Shown in pieces: positions 25,745-34,984 of a stretch of 37,131 nt of DNA. The number at the start of each line of letters is the position of its first letter. Within the stretch, counting starts at the first letter, position 1. This DNA is from Chloroflexota bacterium. Its GTDB lineage: Bacteria; Chloroflexota; Anaerolineae; Aggregatilineales; Phototrophicaceae. The stretch covers positions 1 through 37,131 of the forward strand of contig JAPPMO010000084.1 of the NCBI GenBank assembly GCA_028873975.1. Direction: 5' to 3'. Made by a program: the position numbers and the translations under genes. Below the pieces are notes generated by a model that was not told where the DNA came from, did not search any database, and saw only the letters and a list, made by a program, of their open reading frames with translations.

Positions 25745-25831
25745 ATTAATAACTCCAGAGAAGCATTTGCAAGGTCAGATGGCAGGCATTATGCCGCGAG
25801 TTGCGCTCCGGCGTCAGGTCGAATTTTAAGC

Positions 25832-26083
25832 AGGGCAATCGCACCAAATTATTTTTTCACCACAGAAGCACCGAGAACACAGAGTTGAGGGGGTTGACGA
25901 CTATTCCTGTAAATCCGTTGCCTGACTATGGCAAAGTCGCCAGCGAAACTTCATCTGCTGTTCAAAAGCGCCTCTTGAAATAAGACGAGCGCTTTTATTT
26001 GTTGCTTTTCTCGATGTTGGCGGTCAGTGTCTACGCGACCCTCGGTGTCCTCGGTGGTTAGAAAAATCTGCTGCGATTGCCCT
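25832..26083. repeat. MITE-like repeat unit with terminal inverted repeats (copy D)
   Basis: The left end AGGGCAATCGCA (25832-25843) is the exact reverse complement of the right end TGCGATTGCCCT (26072-26083). Inside, CACCACAGAAGCACCGAG and AACACAGAG occur on the left, and CCTCGGTGTCCTCGGTGGTT lies in the opposite sense on the right. The right 60 bp are almost the same as 305-373. No coding capacity was found. It occupies the gap between the agmatine deiminase and purB genes. Confidence 0.65.
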
Positions 26084-26181
26084 AGAATCTTAAGAAGTAC
26101 AGGGGGAAAACTGCGCTAATTCAGTGTACAATCAGCGCTTGCTTGGAGTACTATTGCCTTTCGGGAAGCCAAGTTCTCAAG

Positions 26182-27594
26182 ATGAGTTTGCGCGCGATTT
26201 CACCAATTGACGGGCGCTACGCCGACAAGACGGAAGCCTTGCGACCCTATCTGTCGGAGTGGGCGCTGATGAAGTACCGCGTGCTCGTGGAAGTCCGTTG
26301 GCTGATCGCCATGTCCGAACATGAGGGGATCAGCCATGTTCGGGCTTTTTCCGGCGCTGAGACAAGGCTTTTGGAGCGGTTGGCGGCGAATTTCGACGAC
26401 GAGGCTGCCTCAGAGATCAAATCGATCGAGGCATTCATCAGCCACGATGTCAAGGCGGTCGAATACTTCATTCAGTCCCGGCTGCGCGACACGAGCCTGG
26501 CGGATGTCAGCGAATCCGTCCACTTCGCCTGCACATCGGCGGACATCAACAACCTGGCTTATGCGATGATGCTTCGTGACGCTATGCGCGAGGTTTGGCT
26601 GCCCAAGGCTCGGGATCTGGTACAGTTGCTCGATGACTGGGCGCTCAAGTCAGCCGATGCCTCGATGCTGGCGCGGACGCATGGCAAGGCGGCGTCGCCG
26701 ACAACAGTGGGAAAAGAGTTGAAAGTATTTGCCGCTCGTTTGAGCCGCCAATTGCAGCAAATCGAATCACAGAGTTTCCTGGGCAAATTGAATGGCGCTG
26801 TCGGCGCTTACAACGCGCATGTCGCTGCGTATCCCGAAGTGAATTGGCTGGATTTCTCGCGTCGCTTTGTCGAGGAATTGGGTCTAAGCCATAACCCGCT
26901 GACCACGCAGATCGAAGCGCACGATTTCCTGGCGGAACTAAGCCATGCGCTGATTCGTTTCAATACGGTCCTTTTGGATCTCTGTCGAGACATGTGGACC
27001 TATATCTCCCTGGGCTACTTCAAACAGAAACTGGTGGCGGAGGAAGTTGGTTCCTCTACCATGCCGCACAAGGTCAACCCGATAGACTTTGAAAACGCGG
27101 AAGCCAATCTGGGCATGAGCAGCGCGACCCTGGGGCATCTGGCGCTCAAACTGCCGGTTTCGCGCTTGCAGCGCGACCTGAGCGATACATCGGCTTTGCG
27201 CAACTTCGGCGCCGCCATCGCGCACAGTCTTTTGGCTTTGACATCGACCGACCAGGGATTGAGCAAAGTCGACATTGATCGCAAAGCCTTACAAGACGAT
27301 TTGGACAATGCCTGGGAGGTCCTCGGCGAAGCGATTCAAACGGTGCTGCGGAAGCATCAGGCGCCGGGCGCCTACGAGCAACTCAAGAAAATGACGCGCG
27401 GAAAATCGATGAGCCAGACCAGCATTCGGGAATTCATCAAGACACTGGATATCCCGACCCCGGACAAGATCCGGCTCCTGGACTTGACCCCGGCCGCCTA
27501 TATCGGTTTGGCCGTAGAACTCGCGCGATACGATAGCCAGGCCGGGCGCGAGGAGGAATCAGTTTCGAGCTTGGCGGATTTGGGTGACCTGTAA
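26182..27594 (+). CDS. purB: Adenylosuccinate lyase
   Basis: The 470-aa fumarase/aspartase-superfamily enzyme cleaves SAICAR and adenylosuccinate in purine synthesis. It begins SLRAISPIDGRYADKTEALRPY, as the E. coli-type enzymes do. It has TSADINNLAYA, the catalytic His region ARTHGKAASPTTVGKE, and the signature GSSTMPHKVNPIDFENAEA (about 290-308). ATG 26182 is the family start; an upstream ATG at 26143 adds a non-homologous tail. It is followed after 14 nt by iolD, an unusual partner. Confidence 0.95.
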   Translation: MSLRAISPIDGRYADKTEALRPYLSEWALMKYRVLVEVRWLIAMSEHEGISHVRAFSGAETRLLERLAANFDDEAASEIKSIEAFISHDVKAVEYFIQSRLRDTSLADVSESVHFACTSADINNLAYAMMLRDAMREVWLPKARDLVQLLDDWALKSADASMLARTHGKAASPTTVGKELKVFAARLSRQLQQIESQSFLGKLNGAVGAYNAHVAAYPEVNWLDFSRRFVEELGLSHNPLTTQIEAHDFLAELSHALIRFNTVLLDLCRDMWTYISLGYFKQKLVAEEVGSSTMPHKVNPIDFENAEANLGMSSATLGHLALKLPVSRLQRDLSDTSALRNFGAAIAHSLLALTSTDQGLSKVDIDRKALQDDLDNAWEVLGEAIQTVLRKHQAPGAYEQLKKMTRGKSMSQTSIREFIKTLDIPTPDKIRLLDLTPAAYIGLAVELARYDSQAGREEESVSSLADLGDL

Positions 27595-27608
27595 ACGAGG
27601 AGACGGCG

Positions 27609-29513
27609 ATGATTTTTCAACCATTTGCGCGCCAGGAGACCGCGCGCTTGACCATGGGGCAGGCATTGATCAAGTTCTTGGGGGCGCAATACACCGAATA
27701 CGACGGCGAGGTTCAGCGTTTCATTCCGGCGATCTGGGGTATCTTCGGGCATGGCAACGTCAGCGGCTTGAGCCAGGCGCTTTGGGAATACGGCGACGAT
27801 TTGCCCTATTACCAGCCAACCAACGAGCAGTCCATGGTACACGCCGCTTCCGGCTTCGCGCGGACGCGCCTGCGCATGCAAACTTTCGCCTGCACGACCT
27901 CGATTGGTCCCGGCGCCACCAACATGATCACCGGCGCCGCCACCGCGCATATCAATCGGCTGCCGGTCCTGCTGCTGCCGTCGGACTACTACGCCACTCG
28001 CTTCCAGGGACAAGTTTTGCAGGATATCGAGCATCCCGTATCGCTGGATATGAGCGTCACGGACTGTTTTCGCGTCGTCAGCCAGTTTTTTGATCGCATC
28101 ACCCGGCCGGAACAGATTCTCTACGCCTTGCCGGAGGCCATGCGCGTGATGACCGATCCGGTCGACACCGGTCCGGCAACCATTGCCTTGCCGCAAGATA
28201 TTCAGAGCGTGGCTTTTGATTACCCCCGGAACTTTTTCCGTAAACAGATCTGGCGCGTGGAAAGACGCCAACCTGACAAGCGGCGGATCCACGAAGCTGT
28301 TGAATTGCTCAAGTCCTCGGACAAGCCTTACATACTTGCTGGCGGCGGGCTGCACTATTCCAAAGCCTGGCGGGAATTGCGCGAGTTTTCCGATAGATTC
28401 GGCATCCCGGTGGGCGAGACGCATTCCGGGCGCGGCGCGCTGCAAGATGAGTCGCCTTTGCTGATCGGCGGCAGCGGACATACGGGCACGCCGCTTTCGG
28501 GCAAATACGCGGCCGAAGCCGATCTCGTCTTCCTGATTGGCACGCGCCTGGCCGATTTCGCGACCGGGTCCTATTCCGCCTGGCAGAATCCGGATGTCAA
28601 ATTTATCAGCATCAACGTCAGCGGCGCGCATGCCCACAAACTGGGCGCTTTGCCGATCGTCGCGGACGCCCGCGACGCCCTGAGGGAGTTGACTACTGCC
28701 GCGCTTGGGGCCGGAATCAAAGCAAAGCCGGGCTATGTCGAGTCGCTGGCGGTGGATCGTGAAGCCTGGTTGCAACAGAAACGAGAAACGGTCTATGTGC
28801 AGCACCCCGGTGAACGCATGAGCCAAGCGCAGGTAATCGGCGTGCTGAATGACTATATGGCAGCGGGCGATACGCTTGTTTGCGCGGCCGGCACCGCGCC
28901 CGGGGACTTGCATCAACTTTTTGAAGCGACCGCTGGACGTATTCTTCACCTGGAATTTGGCAACTCGTGCATGGGCTACGACATCCCCGGGGCGATAGGC
29001 GTTCGCCTGGGGCGCCCGCATGACGGAGAAGTCTACGTCTTCCTCGGCGACGGAAACTACCTGCTGCATCCGATGGAACTGAAGACCGCCGTGCAAGAGG
29101 GTACTAAATTGACGGTCATTTTGCTCCAAAACGATGGTTTCCAGTCGATTCACGGCCATCAAAAGGCGCTGGTCGGTCACAGCCTGGGCAACGAGTTTCG
29201 CGTCAGAAATCAAGAGACGGGCAAACTGGACGATGGCGACTTCGTCGAGATTGACTATGCCAAGAATGCCGAGAGCATCGGATTGCGCGCCTGGACCGTC
29301 AATGACGAAGACGAACTGAAAGCGGCGCTTGAGGAGGCGAAGGGGGAAAAGCGCTCTTGCATGATTGTGGCGCGGATTGAGCGTTACAGCCGTTTGCCGC
29401 GCTCCGGCATCTGGTGGGATGTCTTCGGCGCGGAAGTCACGCAGGACGAGAAGACGGAGCAACTCGTCGCTGAGCGCGAAGAAGGCAGAAAAGGACAGCG
29501 CTTCTACTGGTAA
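27609..29513 (+). CDS. iolD: 3D-(3,5/4)-trihydroxycyclohexane-1,2-dione hydrolase (IolD)
   Basis: The 634-aa thiamine-diphosphate enzyme opens the ring of trihydroxycyclohexanedione to 5-deoxy-glucuronate in myo-inositol breakdown. The TPP-fold glutamate is in NEQSMVHAA (about E73). The middle domain contains CTTSIGPGATNMITGAATAH, and the cofactor motif is GDGNYLLHPMELK to LLQN (about 478-506). The N-terminus (RLTMGQALIKFLGAQY, FGHGNVSGLSQAL) matches IolD closely. GAGGAG precedes ATG 27609. It is followed by iolE after 89 nt. Confidence 0.93.
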   Translation: MIFQPFARQETARLTMGQALIKFLGAQYTEYDGEVQRFIPAIWGIFGHGNVSGLSQALWEYGDDLPYYQPTNEQSMVHAASGFARTRLRMQTFACTTSIGPGATNMITGAATAHINRLPVLLLPSDYYATRFQGQVLQDIEHPVSLDMSVTDCFRVVSQFFDRITRPEQILYALPEAMRVMTDPVDTGPATIALPQDIQSVAFDYPRNFFRKQIWRVERRQPDKRRIHEAVELLKSSDKPYILAGGGLHYSKAWRELREFSDRFGIPVGETHSGRGALQDESPLLIGGSGHTGTPLSGKYAAEADLVFLIGTRLADFATGSYSAWQNPDVKFISINVSGAHAHKLGALPIVADARDALRELTTAALGAGIKAKPGYVESLAVDREAWLQQKRETVYVQHPGERMSQAQVIGVLNDYMAAGDTLVCAAGTAPGDLHQLFEATAGRILHLEFGNSCMGYDIPGAIGVRLGRPHDGEVYVFLGDGNYLLHPMELKTAVQEGTKLTVILLQNDGFQSIHGHQKALVGHSLGNEFRVRNQETGKLDDGDFVEIDYAKNAESIGLRAWTVNDEDELKAALEEAKGEKRSCMIVARIERYSRLPRSGIWWDVFGAEVTQDEKTEQLVAEREEGRKGQRFYW

Positions 29514-29602
29514 GGCGGGCTCTTCCCAGCCTGGGCTTCAAAAGCGTCATAAGGGCGGCCAATTCAGTCGACTTCGGTCAACTTCATATTGAGGAGGAAC
29601 AG

Positions 29603-30511
29603 CTGAGAATCAGGATCGCTTCCGCGCCCGTTTCCTGGGGCGTGATCATGAAAGATACCCCAAACGTGCCGCCTTGGGATCAAGTGCTGCGCGAAATCAG
29701 CGCGGCTGGCTATGCCGGCACGGAACTGGGACCCTTCGGCTACCTGCCGCAAGACAGCGCCCTGCTGCGCGGTGCGCTCGATGAACTGGGTTTGAGCCTG
29801 CTGGCCGCCTACGTGCAGATCAATCTGGCGGACCCGCCCGCGAAACAAGATGAATACGACGAAACGATGGCCAGCACGCGCTTGCTTTCGCAAATGGGCT
29901 GCGAGTGGGTGGTCTTGTCCGATGCGCTGTTTTTCAACCCGAATCGCGCGCAGCGCGCCGGACGCATCCGCCCGCAAGATGGCATGACCGAAGACGAATG
30001 GCAGCGGTTTATACGCAATGCGGAAGACTATGGCAAGCGCGCGCTTGACGACTACGGCTTAAAAGCGGTTTTTCATCCGCATGTTGGCGCCTGGATCGAG
30101 ACCGAAGCGGAAATTGATCGCCTTATGAACGAAACGGATCCGCGCTACCTCAATCTTTGCCTGGATACCGCGCACTGCCTGTACGGTGGCGGAGACCCGG
30201 TCGCCGTCGCGCGTCGCTGGGGCGAGCGGCTGAAGTATCTGCACATTAAGGAATGCGACAATAGCGTGCTTGAGACGGTTCGAGGAAAGGGCTGGGATTA
30301 TTTCAAAGCGGTCGAATTGGACGTTTTCCCCGAGTTGGGACGCGGATCGGTTGATTTTGCCGCTTTATTGGATCTGCTTCGTGAACTGGATTACGACGGT
30401 TGGGCGGTGATCGAGCAAGACATTTTGCCCGACCGCGGCTTGAACCCGCTTGAGAGCGCCAAAGGGAATCTGGCTTATCTGCAAAGCTTGGGTTATGCCG
30501 AATCCGGCTAA
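29603..30511 (+). CDS. iolE: Inosose dehydratase-like sugar isomerase/epimerase (IolE); likely CTG start
   Basis: The 302-aa TIM-barrel protein (AP endonuclease family 2 fold) most likely dehydrates scyllo-inosose to the substrate of IolD. The first strand RIASAPVSWGV is the IolE hallmark and lies upstream of every ATG/GTG (first GTG 29642, ATG 29648). GAGGAGG (29591-29597) is spaced 5 nt from CTG 29603, so translation probably starts there. Other motifs are AGYAGTELGPFGYLP, VVLSDALF, FHPHVGAWIETE, LCLDTAHCLYGGGDP, YLHIKECD and WAVIEQD, which supply the metal ligands. Confidence 0.85.
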   Translation: MRIRIASAPVSWGVIMKDTPNVPPWDQVLREISAAGYAGTELGPFGYLPQDSALLRGALDELGLSLLAAYVQINLADPPAKQDEYDETMASTRLLSQMGCEWVVLSDALFFNPNRAQRAGRIRPQDGMTEDEWQRFIRNAEDYGKRALDDYGLKAVFHPHVGAWIETEAEIDRLMNETDPRYLNLCLDTAHCLYGGGDPVAVARRWGERLKYLHIKECDNSVLETVRGKGWDYFKAVELDVFPELGRGSVDFAALLDLLRELDYDGWAVIEQDILPDRGLNPLESAKGNLAYLQSLGYAESG

Positions 30512-30565
30512 AACCTGCGCGCGGACTTCCTCCCGCCTCTTGCCTTCATCATTTAATTGCGGCTC

Positions 30566-31522
30566 ATGACCAAGACATACGACATCATCGCATTTGCGGA
30601 CACCTGCGTCGACCTTATCTTGCGCGACGATGATGTCGCGCCGCGTTTTGGGCAAGTCGAAAAGACAGTCGCCGAATACGACCTGGTCATGGGCGGCTCT
30701 TGCTGCATTTTCGCGACGCAAGCAGCCAAGCTCGGCCTTAAGGTAGTCTTGCTGGGGACTGTTGGAGATGACGCCTTTGGCGAACTCATCCTCGATACCT
30801 TGTCATCTGCGGGTGTTGATACGCGGTATATGCAGGTGGACAAAGATCTCCGAACGGGCTTGACTGTGCATTTGACGCAGGGAGACGATCGCGCCATGCT
30901 GACTTACCCGGGATCGTCAAAGGCGCTGACGGCGGCGGACATCCCCGATGACATGCTGTCGCAGTCGCGACACTTGCATTATGGCAGTCTGTTTTTGCAG
31001 ACGGGTCTGCTTCCCGATTGGATCAAAATCGTAAGGCGGGCGAAGGGATTGGGCTTGACCGTTTCTCTGGACACCAACTGGGATCCGGCCGAGGCATGGG
31101 ATATCGACTTGGAGGAAGCCCTGACTTCGGTTGACGTCCTGCTGCCCAACGAGCAAGAGGCGAAGCAGCTTTGCGGCGCCGCTTCGCTGGCGGAGGCGGC
31201 GCAATATCTTCGCCAAGCTGTGCCGATTCTGGTCGTCAAGAGGGGGGTAGAAGGCGCAAGCGCCTGGACGAAGGGTATCGAAACTGTGGGGACGGTAGCT
31301 GAAGCCGATGCCGGCGGCGATGGCATCGGCGCGGGCGACAGCTTTGATGCCGGGTTCCTGTCCGGCTGGCTCAATGGCTTGGCAATGCCGGATTGCTTGT
31401 CCATCGCCTGCCGCTGTGGACGCGCCGTCGCCGGCCAGGTCGGCGGTGTTAAGGGGCAGCCAAGACCTTCGGATCTACGTGAACTGCTCATGTTGAAGTC
31501 GGACCCAGGAAAGCGCCAATAG
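30566..31522 (+). CDS. PfkB-family carbohydrate kinase
   Basis: This is a ribokinase-fold kinase of 318 aa. The N-terminal part has the glycine pair GGSCCIFATQAAKLG and GTVGDDAFGELILDTL; the C-terminal PfkB signature DGIGAGDSFDAGF holds the catalytic base (about D258). It transfers phosphate from ATP to a sugar or sugar acid. Next to iolD-iolE, an IolC-like role (5-dehydro-2-deoxygluconokinase) is plausible, but the protein is not a close IolC and could serve another hexose. ATG 30566 is taken over an in-frame TTG at 30557. Confidence 0.85.
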   Translation: MTKTYDIIAFADTCVDLILRDDDVAPRFGQVEKTVAEYDLVMGGSCCIFATQAAKLGLKVVLLGTVGDDAFGELILDTLSSAGVDTRYMQVDKDLRTGLTVHLTQGDDRAMLTYPGSSKALTAADIPDDMLSQSRHLHYGSLFLQTGLLPDWIKIVRRAKGLGLTVSLDTNWDPAEAWDIDLEEALTSVDVLLPNEQEAKQLCGAASLAEAAQYLRQAVPILVVKRGVEGASAWTKGIETVGTVAEADAGGDGIGAGDSFDAGFLSGWLNGLAMPDCLSIACRCGRAVAGQVGGVKGQPRPSDLRELLMLKSDPGKRQ

Positions 31523-31535
31523 GCAGGGCGCAAGG

Positions 31536-32870
31536 CTATCGGTCGCCATTGTCCGTCAAGCCCGCGCCGTCGTAACCGCGTCCGACGCCACGATACTCAA
31601 ATCCTATTTGCCGCAATTCATCCGGGTCATACATATTTCGGCCGTCGATCAGTATCGCTCGTTTCATCGAATCGCGAATACGGCGCATGTCCAGGTGCTT
31701 GAACTCGTTCCAGGGCGTCAAGACCAGCAGGGCTTCGGCATCCCGCGCCGCGGCGTAAGAATCGCTGCAGAGCGTCAAGCCGCGGATTTCGCTGCTGGCG
31801 TTCTCCATCGCCACCGGATCATAGGCTTTGACGACGGCGCCCTGGTTCAAAAGCGAGCGAACGACCGTCAGGGAAGGGGACTCGCGAATATCGTCGGTAT
31901 TCTCTTTGAAAGCCAAACCCAGCACGGCGACTGTCTTGCCGTTAACCGTGCCATCCAGCATTTCTCGCGCCTTCATCGCGATCTGGCGGCGCTGGAAGGC
32001 GTTGATCTCCATGACTGCGTTTAGCAATTGCGGATGCATGCCATGGGTCTGCGCCATATTTGCCAGGGCTTTCACGTCCTTGGGAAAGCAAGAACCGCCG
32101 AAGCCGATGCCAGCCTGCAGGAAGTGCGGTCCAATCCTGTAATCGAATCCCATACCGCGCGCGACTTCGATGACATCCGCTCCCAGCCGTTCACAGATAA
32201 TGCTGATCTCGTTGATAAAGCTGATGCGCGTGGCCAGGAAGGCATTTGAAGCGTATTTGATCATTTCGGCTGTTCGGATATCGGTGATCACGATCGGCGC
32301 GTCCAAGGGCGCGTAAAGTTCGGCGACGCGTTCCGCCGCCTCGGGATTGGTGGATCCCAGCACGGTGCGGTCGGGATTCATAAAATCGGCAATGGCAGAG
32401 CCTTCGCGCAAAAACTCGGGGCAAGATACGACGGCGAATTTCATCGGCTTTGGCTGTTTGCGCTCGATGATCTCTGCCGTCCAGTCCCCAGTGCCGACCG
32501 GCACGGTCGACTTGTTAATGATGACAAGCGGGTGCGTCATGGCTTCCGCGATGGTTTCCGCCGCCGAGCGAACATATTGCAGGTCAGCTTCGCCGTCCAC
32601 GCCCGAGGGCGTGCCGACGCAGATAAAGACAAACTCCGCTTGATCAAGCCCCTCAAGGTATGACGTGGTGAAATGCATCCGGCCGGCGACCGTGTTGCGC
32701 TGCGCCATCTCCGCCAAGCCCGGTTCATAGATGGGCATTTTCCCCTGCTGTAGCGTTTCTATTTTGCCTTCGTCGATGTCAACCAGCGTGACGCTATTGC
32801 CCAAATCGGCGAAGCAAGCCCCCGTCACCAGACCGACGTATCCGCTGCCAATCACACAGAGTTTTCTCAT
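31536..32870 (-). CDS. UDP-glucose 6-dehydrogenase
   Basis: The 444-aa enzyme oxidises UDP-glucose to UDP-glucuronate for surface glycan synthesis. It has the N-terminal NAD motif [17 protein letters not shown], the catalytic Cys (about C261) in [33 protein letters not shown] and [18 protein letters not shown]. It is a single gene, convergent with the PfkB gene (13-nt gap). Nucleotide-sugar supply fits the glycosyltransferases elsewhere in the window. UDP-N-acetyl-mannosamine dehydrogenases are relatives, but the motifs favour UDP-glucose. Confidence 0.92.
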   Translation of the reverse strand: MRKLCVIGSGYVGLVTGACFADLGNSVTLVDIDEGKIETLQQGKMPIYEPGLAEMAQRNTVAGRMHFTTSYLEGLDQAEFVFICVGTPSGVDGEADLQYVRSAAETIAEAMTHPLVIINKSTVPVGTGDWTAEIIERKQPKPMKFAVVSCPEFLREGSAIADFMNPDRTVLGSTNPEAAERVAELYAPLDAPIVITDIRTAEMIKYASNAFLATRISFINEISIICERLGADVIEVARGMGFDYRIGPHFLQAGIGFGGSCFPKDVKALANMAQTHGMHPQLLNAVMEINAFQRRQIAMKAREMLDGTVNGKTVAVLGLAFKENTDDIRESPSLTVVRSLLNQGAVVKAYDPVAMENASSEIRGLTLCSDSYAAARDAEALLVLTPWNEFKHLDMRRIRDSMKRAILIDGRNMYDPDELRQIGFEYRGVGRGYDGAGLTDNGDR

Positions 32871-33184
32871 TCGATTTCGTCCTTGCTTTTCGCGATCTCT
32901 TAAGCATATTGTCGAACTGTATACAGCCTGCCGCTATCTTTTCCGCTATGCTTGCCCGGTCAAAGAAAAGGCGAACGACGATTTTGGTCCGGAAATTTAA
33001 CGTGAACTCAAGTTTTCACGTTAGGCAGTCTTCAAGTCATCAGCCCAGCGCCAATAATCGGGCTGCGCGCGCGTTCCGCTATCACACTAAGGATACGCCC
33101 GAACGCGAATAATTGTTCGCGCAAAGCGCTCCAGTTGATATAATACTAGCTGTGCAAAAGGCGGTTTTCGCAGGGTGATCTGCT
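32871..33184. other. Divergent promoter region between UDP-glucose dehydrogenase and AMP-ligase genes
   Basis: This 314-bp stretch has no gene. It contains a perfect inverted repeat TAACGTGAA/TTCACGTTA (32998-33006 and 33015-33023, 8-nt spacer) that could be an operator or a stem-loop. TATAAT lies at 33139-33144, 40 nt before the ligase ATG, with TTGTTC (33113-33118) at a long 20-bp spacing. Confidence 0.5.
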
Positions 33185-34972
33185 ATGTCACAAGACCTGT
33201 TTGACGAAACGGCGCCAAAGTTGCGTCAGGCGCAATCAAAAGACGGCTTTCCCCCGCAAATGCGGAAAGTTCCCCATCGAAACATTCGAGACCTGCTTTC
33301 CATGCATGCCAAAACATCAGGGGACAAGACATTTCTCATTTTCTACGATAGGGACGACACGCGCAGTGCCTTGAGCTACGCCGAGTTTAACGCGCGCGTT
33401 CATCAAGCTGCCAATTTCATGTACGAGGACCTGGGGCTGCGGCGCGGCGATCGAGTGGCGACAATCGCCTACAATCACGTCGATACGGTCTTGATCTACT
33501 TCGCATGCTGGGTCATCGGCGCGGCTGTCGCGCCACAGAATGTCTCGGAAGACGACCGCCGCATCGCCTTTATCCTGCGCGATAGCGGGGCGAAAATATG
33601 TTTTGTTCGCAGCGAATACATGGCGCGCGCGGAACAAATCATCCAAAGGGCTCCAAATATCGAGCAGGTAATTGAGGTGGGCGGCGGGCTTTCCAAGGAT
33701 CATCTGAGCTTTTATGAAGCGCTGAAGAACCGTCCGACTACCTTCCTGGGCGACGATTCCGGCGCCAAAGCGAGCGACTTGCCTCTGGGCGACGCTGGCG
33801 CCGAAACCGCGGCGCTCGATGATGAGGCGCTGCTGGTTTACACCAGCGGCACAACCGGTACGCCCAAAGGCGTCACCCTGACGCAATATAACCTGCTGGT
33901 CGACGCGATGGGACTCAGCCAGTGGCAGGCGATAACGGGCAACCAACGCCTGATGTGCGTCTTGCCCATCCATCATGTCAATGGCATCTTGGTAACGATA
34001 ATCACGCCGCTTTACGTCGGCGGATCCACCGTTCTGAATAGTCGTTTCAGCGTGTCGCATTTCTGGGAGCGCATCGTAAGGGACAAGGTCAATGTCGTAA
34101 GCGTGGTGCCGACGCTGCTTCAGTTTCTGCTTGAGTACGGCGCGCGCGAGCAGGACGCCGGCAACACCATATTTGGGGGGAACATCAACCGCCGCGACTT
34201 GAGTCATTTCCGACACTTCATTTGCGGCGCCGGCACGCTGTCCGTTGCCTTGGCGCGCGACTTTGCCGAGACCTTTGGTCTGACCATTCTTCATGGCTAC
34301 GGCTTGAGCGAAACCACTTGTTATTCGTCATTCCTGCCCATCAGCTTGTCTTGGGAGGCGAACCAGCGCTGGCTGCTGGACTATGGCTATCCCAGCATCG
34401 GCTGCCCGATTGAAGCCAACGAGATGGCGATCTTCGCCGCCGATGGCAGCGGAGCAGAAATGGCGGAAGGAGAGCGCGGCGAAATCTGCGTCCGGGGCCA
34501 CAATGTCATGCAAGGTTATTTCAAGCGCCCCGAAGCCAATGCCGACACCTTCAAGTTTGGCTGGTTCCGCACCGGCGACGAGGGGTTCTTCAAGCTTGAC
34601 GAGGGGGGCAGGAAGTTTTTCTTCATCACCGGACGTATCAAGGAACTGATCAATCGCGGGGGGGTCAAATTCAGCCCACTGGACATTGAAGAGGTCCTGC
34701 TGGGCATTGACGGCGTGAAAATTGGCTTGGCAGTGGGATTCCAGAATCGCTATTACGGCGAAGAAATCGGCGCTTATGTGGTGCTGGAAGATGGCGTCGA
34801 GCTCACGGAAGACGCCATCCTGCCATACTGCCGCGAGAAAATGCCCTTTGAAAAATCGCCCAAAGTGGTGGTTTTTGGGGATGTCATCCCGGTCACAGCA
34901 ACCGGCAAGTACCAGCGGCTGAAGCTGCAAGCGCTTTTCGCGGAATGGGAAGGGGCGCAATTCACGCGCTAG
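33185..34972 (+). CDS. AMP-dependent synthetase/ligase (class I adenylate-forming)
   Basis: The 595-aa acyl-adenylating enzyme has P-loop motif YTSGTTGTPKG (219-229), YGLSETT, the hinge region TGDEGFF and ITGRIKELINRGG, and the C-terminal catalytic lysine in TATGKYQRLKL (about K575). It activates a carboxylate to acyl-AMP and then probably to acyl-CoA. The substrate is unknown. ATG 33185 follows a weak GGGTGA and is the first candidate after the -10 box. It stands alone, convergent with the metal ATPase (12-nt gap). Confidence 0.85.
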   Translation: MSQDLFDETAPKLRQAQSKDGFPPQMRKVPHRNIRDLLSMHAKTSGDKTFLIFYDRDDTRSALSYAEFNARVHQAANFMYEDLGLRRGDRVATIAYNHVDTVLIYFACWVIGAAVAPQNVSEDDRRIAFILRDSGAKICFVRSEYMARAEQIIQRAPNIEQVIEVGGGLSKDHLSFYEALKNRPTTFLGDDSGAKASDLPLGDAGAETAALDDEALLVYTSGTTGTPKGVTLTQYNLLVDAMGLSQWQAITGNQRLMCVLPIHHVNGILVTIITPLYVGGSTVLNSRFSVSHFWERIVRDKVNVVSVVPTLLQFLLEYGAREQDAGNTIFGGNINRRDLSHFRHFICGAGTLSVALARDFAETFGLTILHGYGLSETTCYSSFLPISLSWEANQRWLLDYGYPSIGCPIEANEMAIFAADGSGAEMAEGERGEICVRGHNVMQGYFKRPEANADTFKFGWFRTGDEGFFKLDEGGRKFFFITGRIKELINRGGVKFSPLDIEEVLLGIDGVKIGLAVGFQNRYYGEEIGAYVVLEDGVELTEDAILPYCREKMPFEKSPKVVVFGDVIPVTATGKYQRLKLQALFAEWEGAQFTR

Positions 34973-34984
34973 AACAATGGGGGG

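Noticed and set aside
27498..29462. 654-aa open frame on the minus strand
   Set aside because: It lies antisense to the clearly recognisable iolD gene and has no domain of its own. Such frames are common opposite GC-rich genes.
33317..34294. 325-aa minus-strand open frame
   Set aside because: It is antisense to the AMP-ligase gene and has no recognisable protein features.
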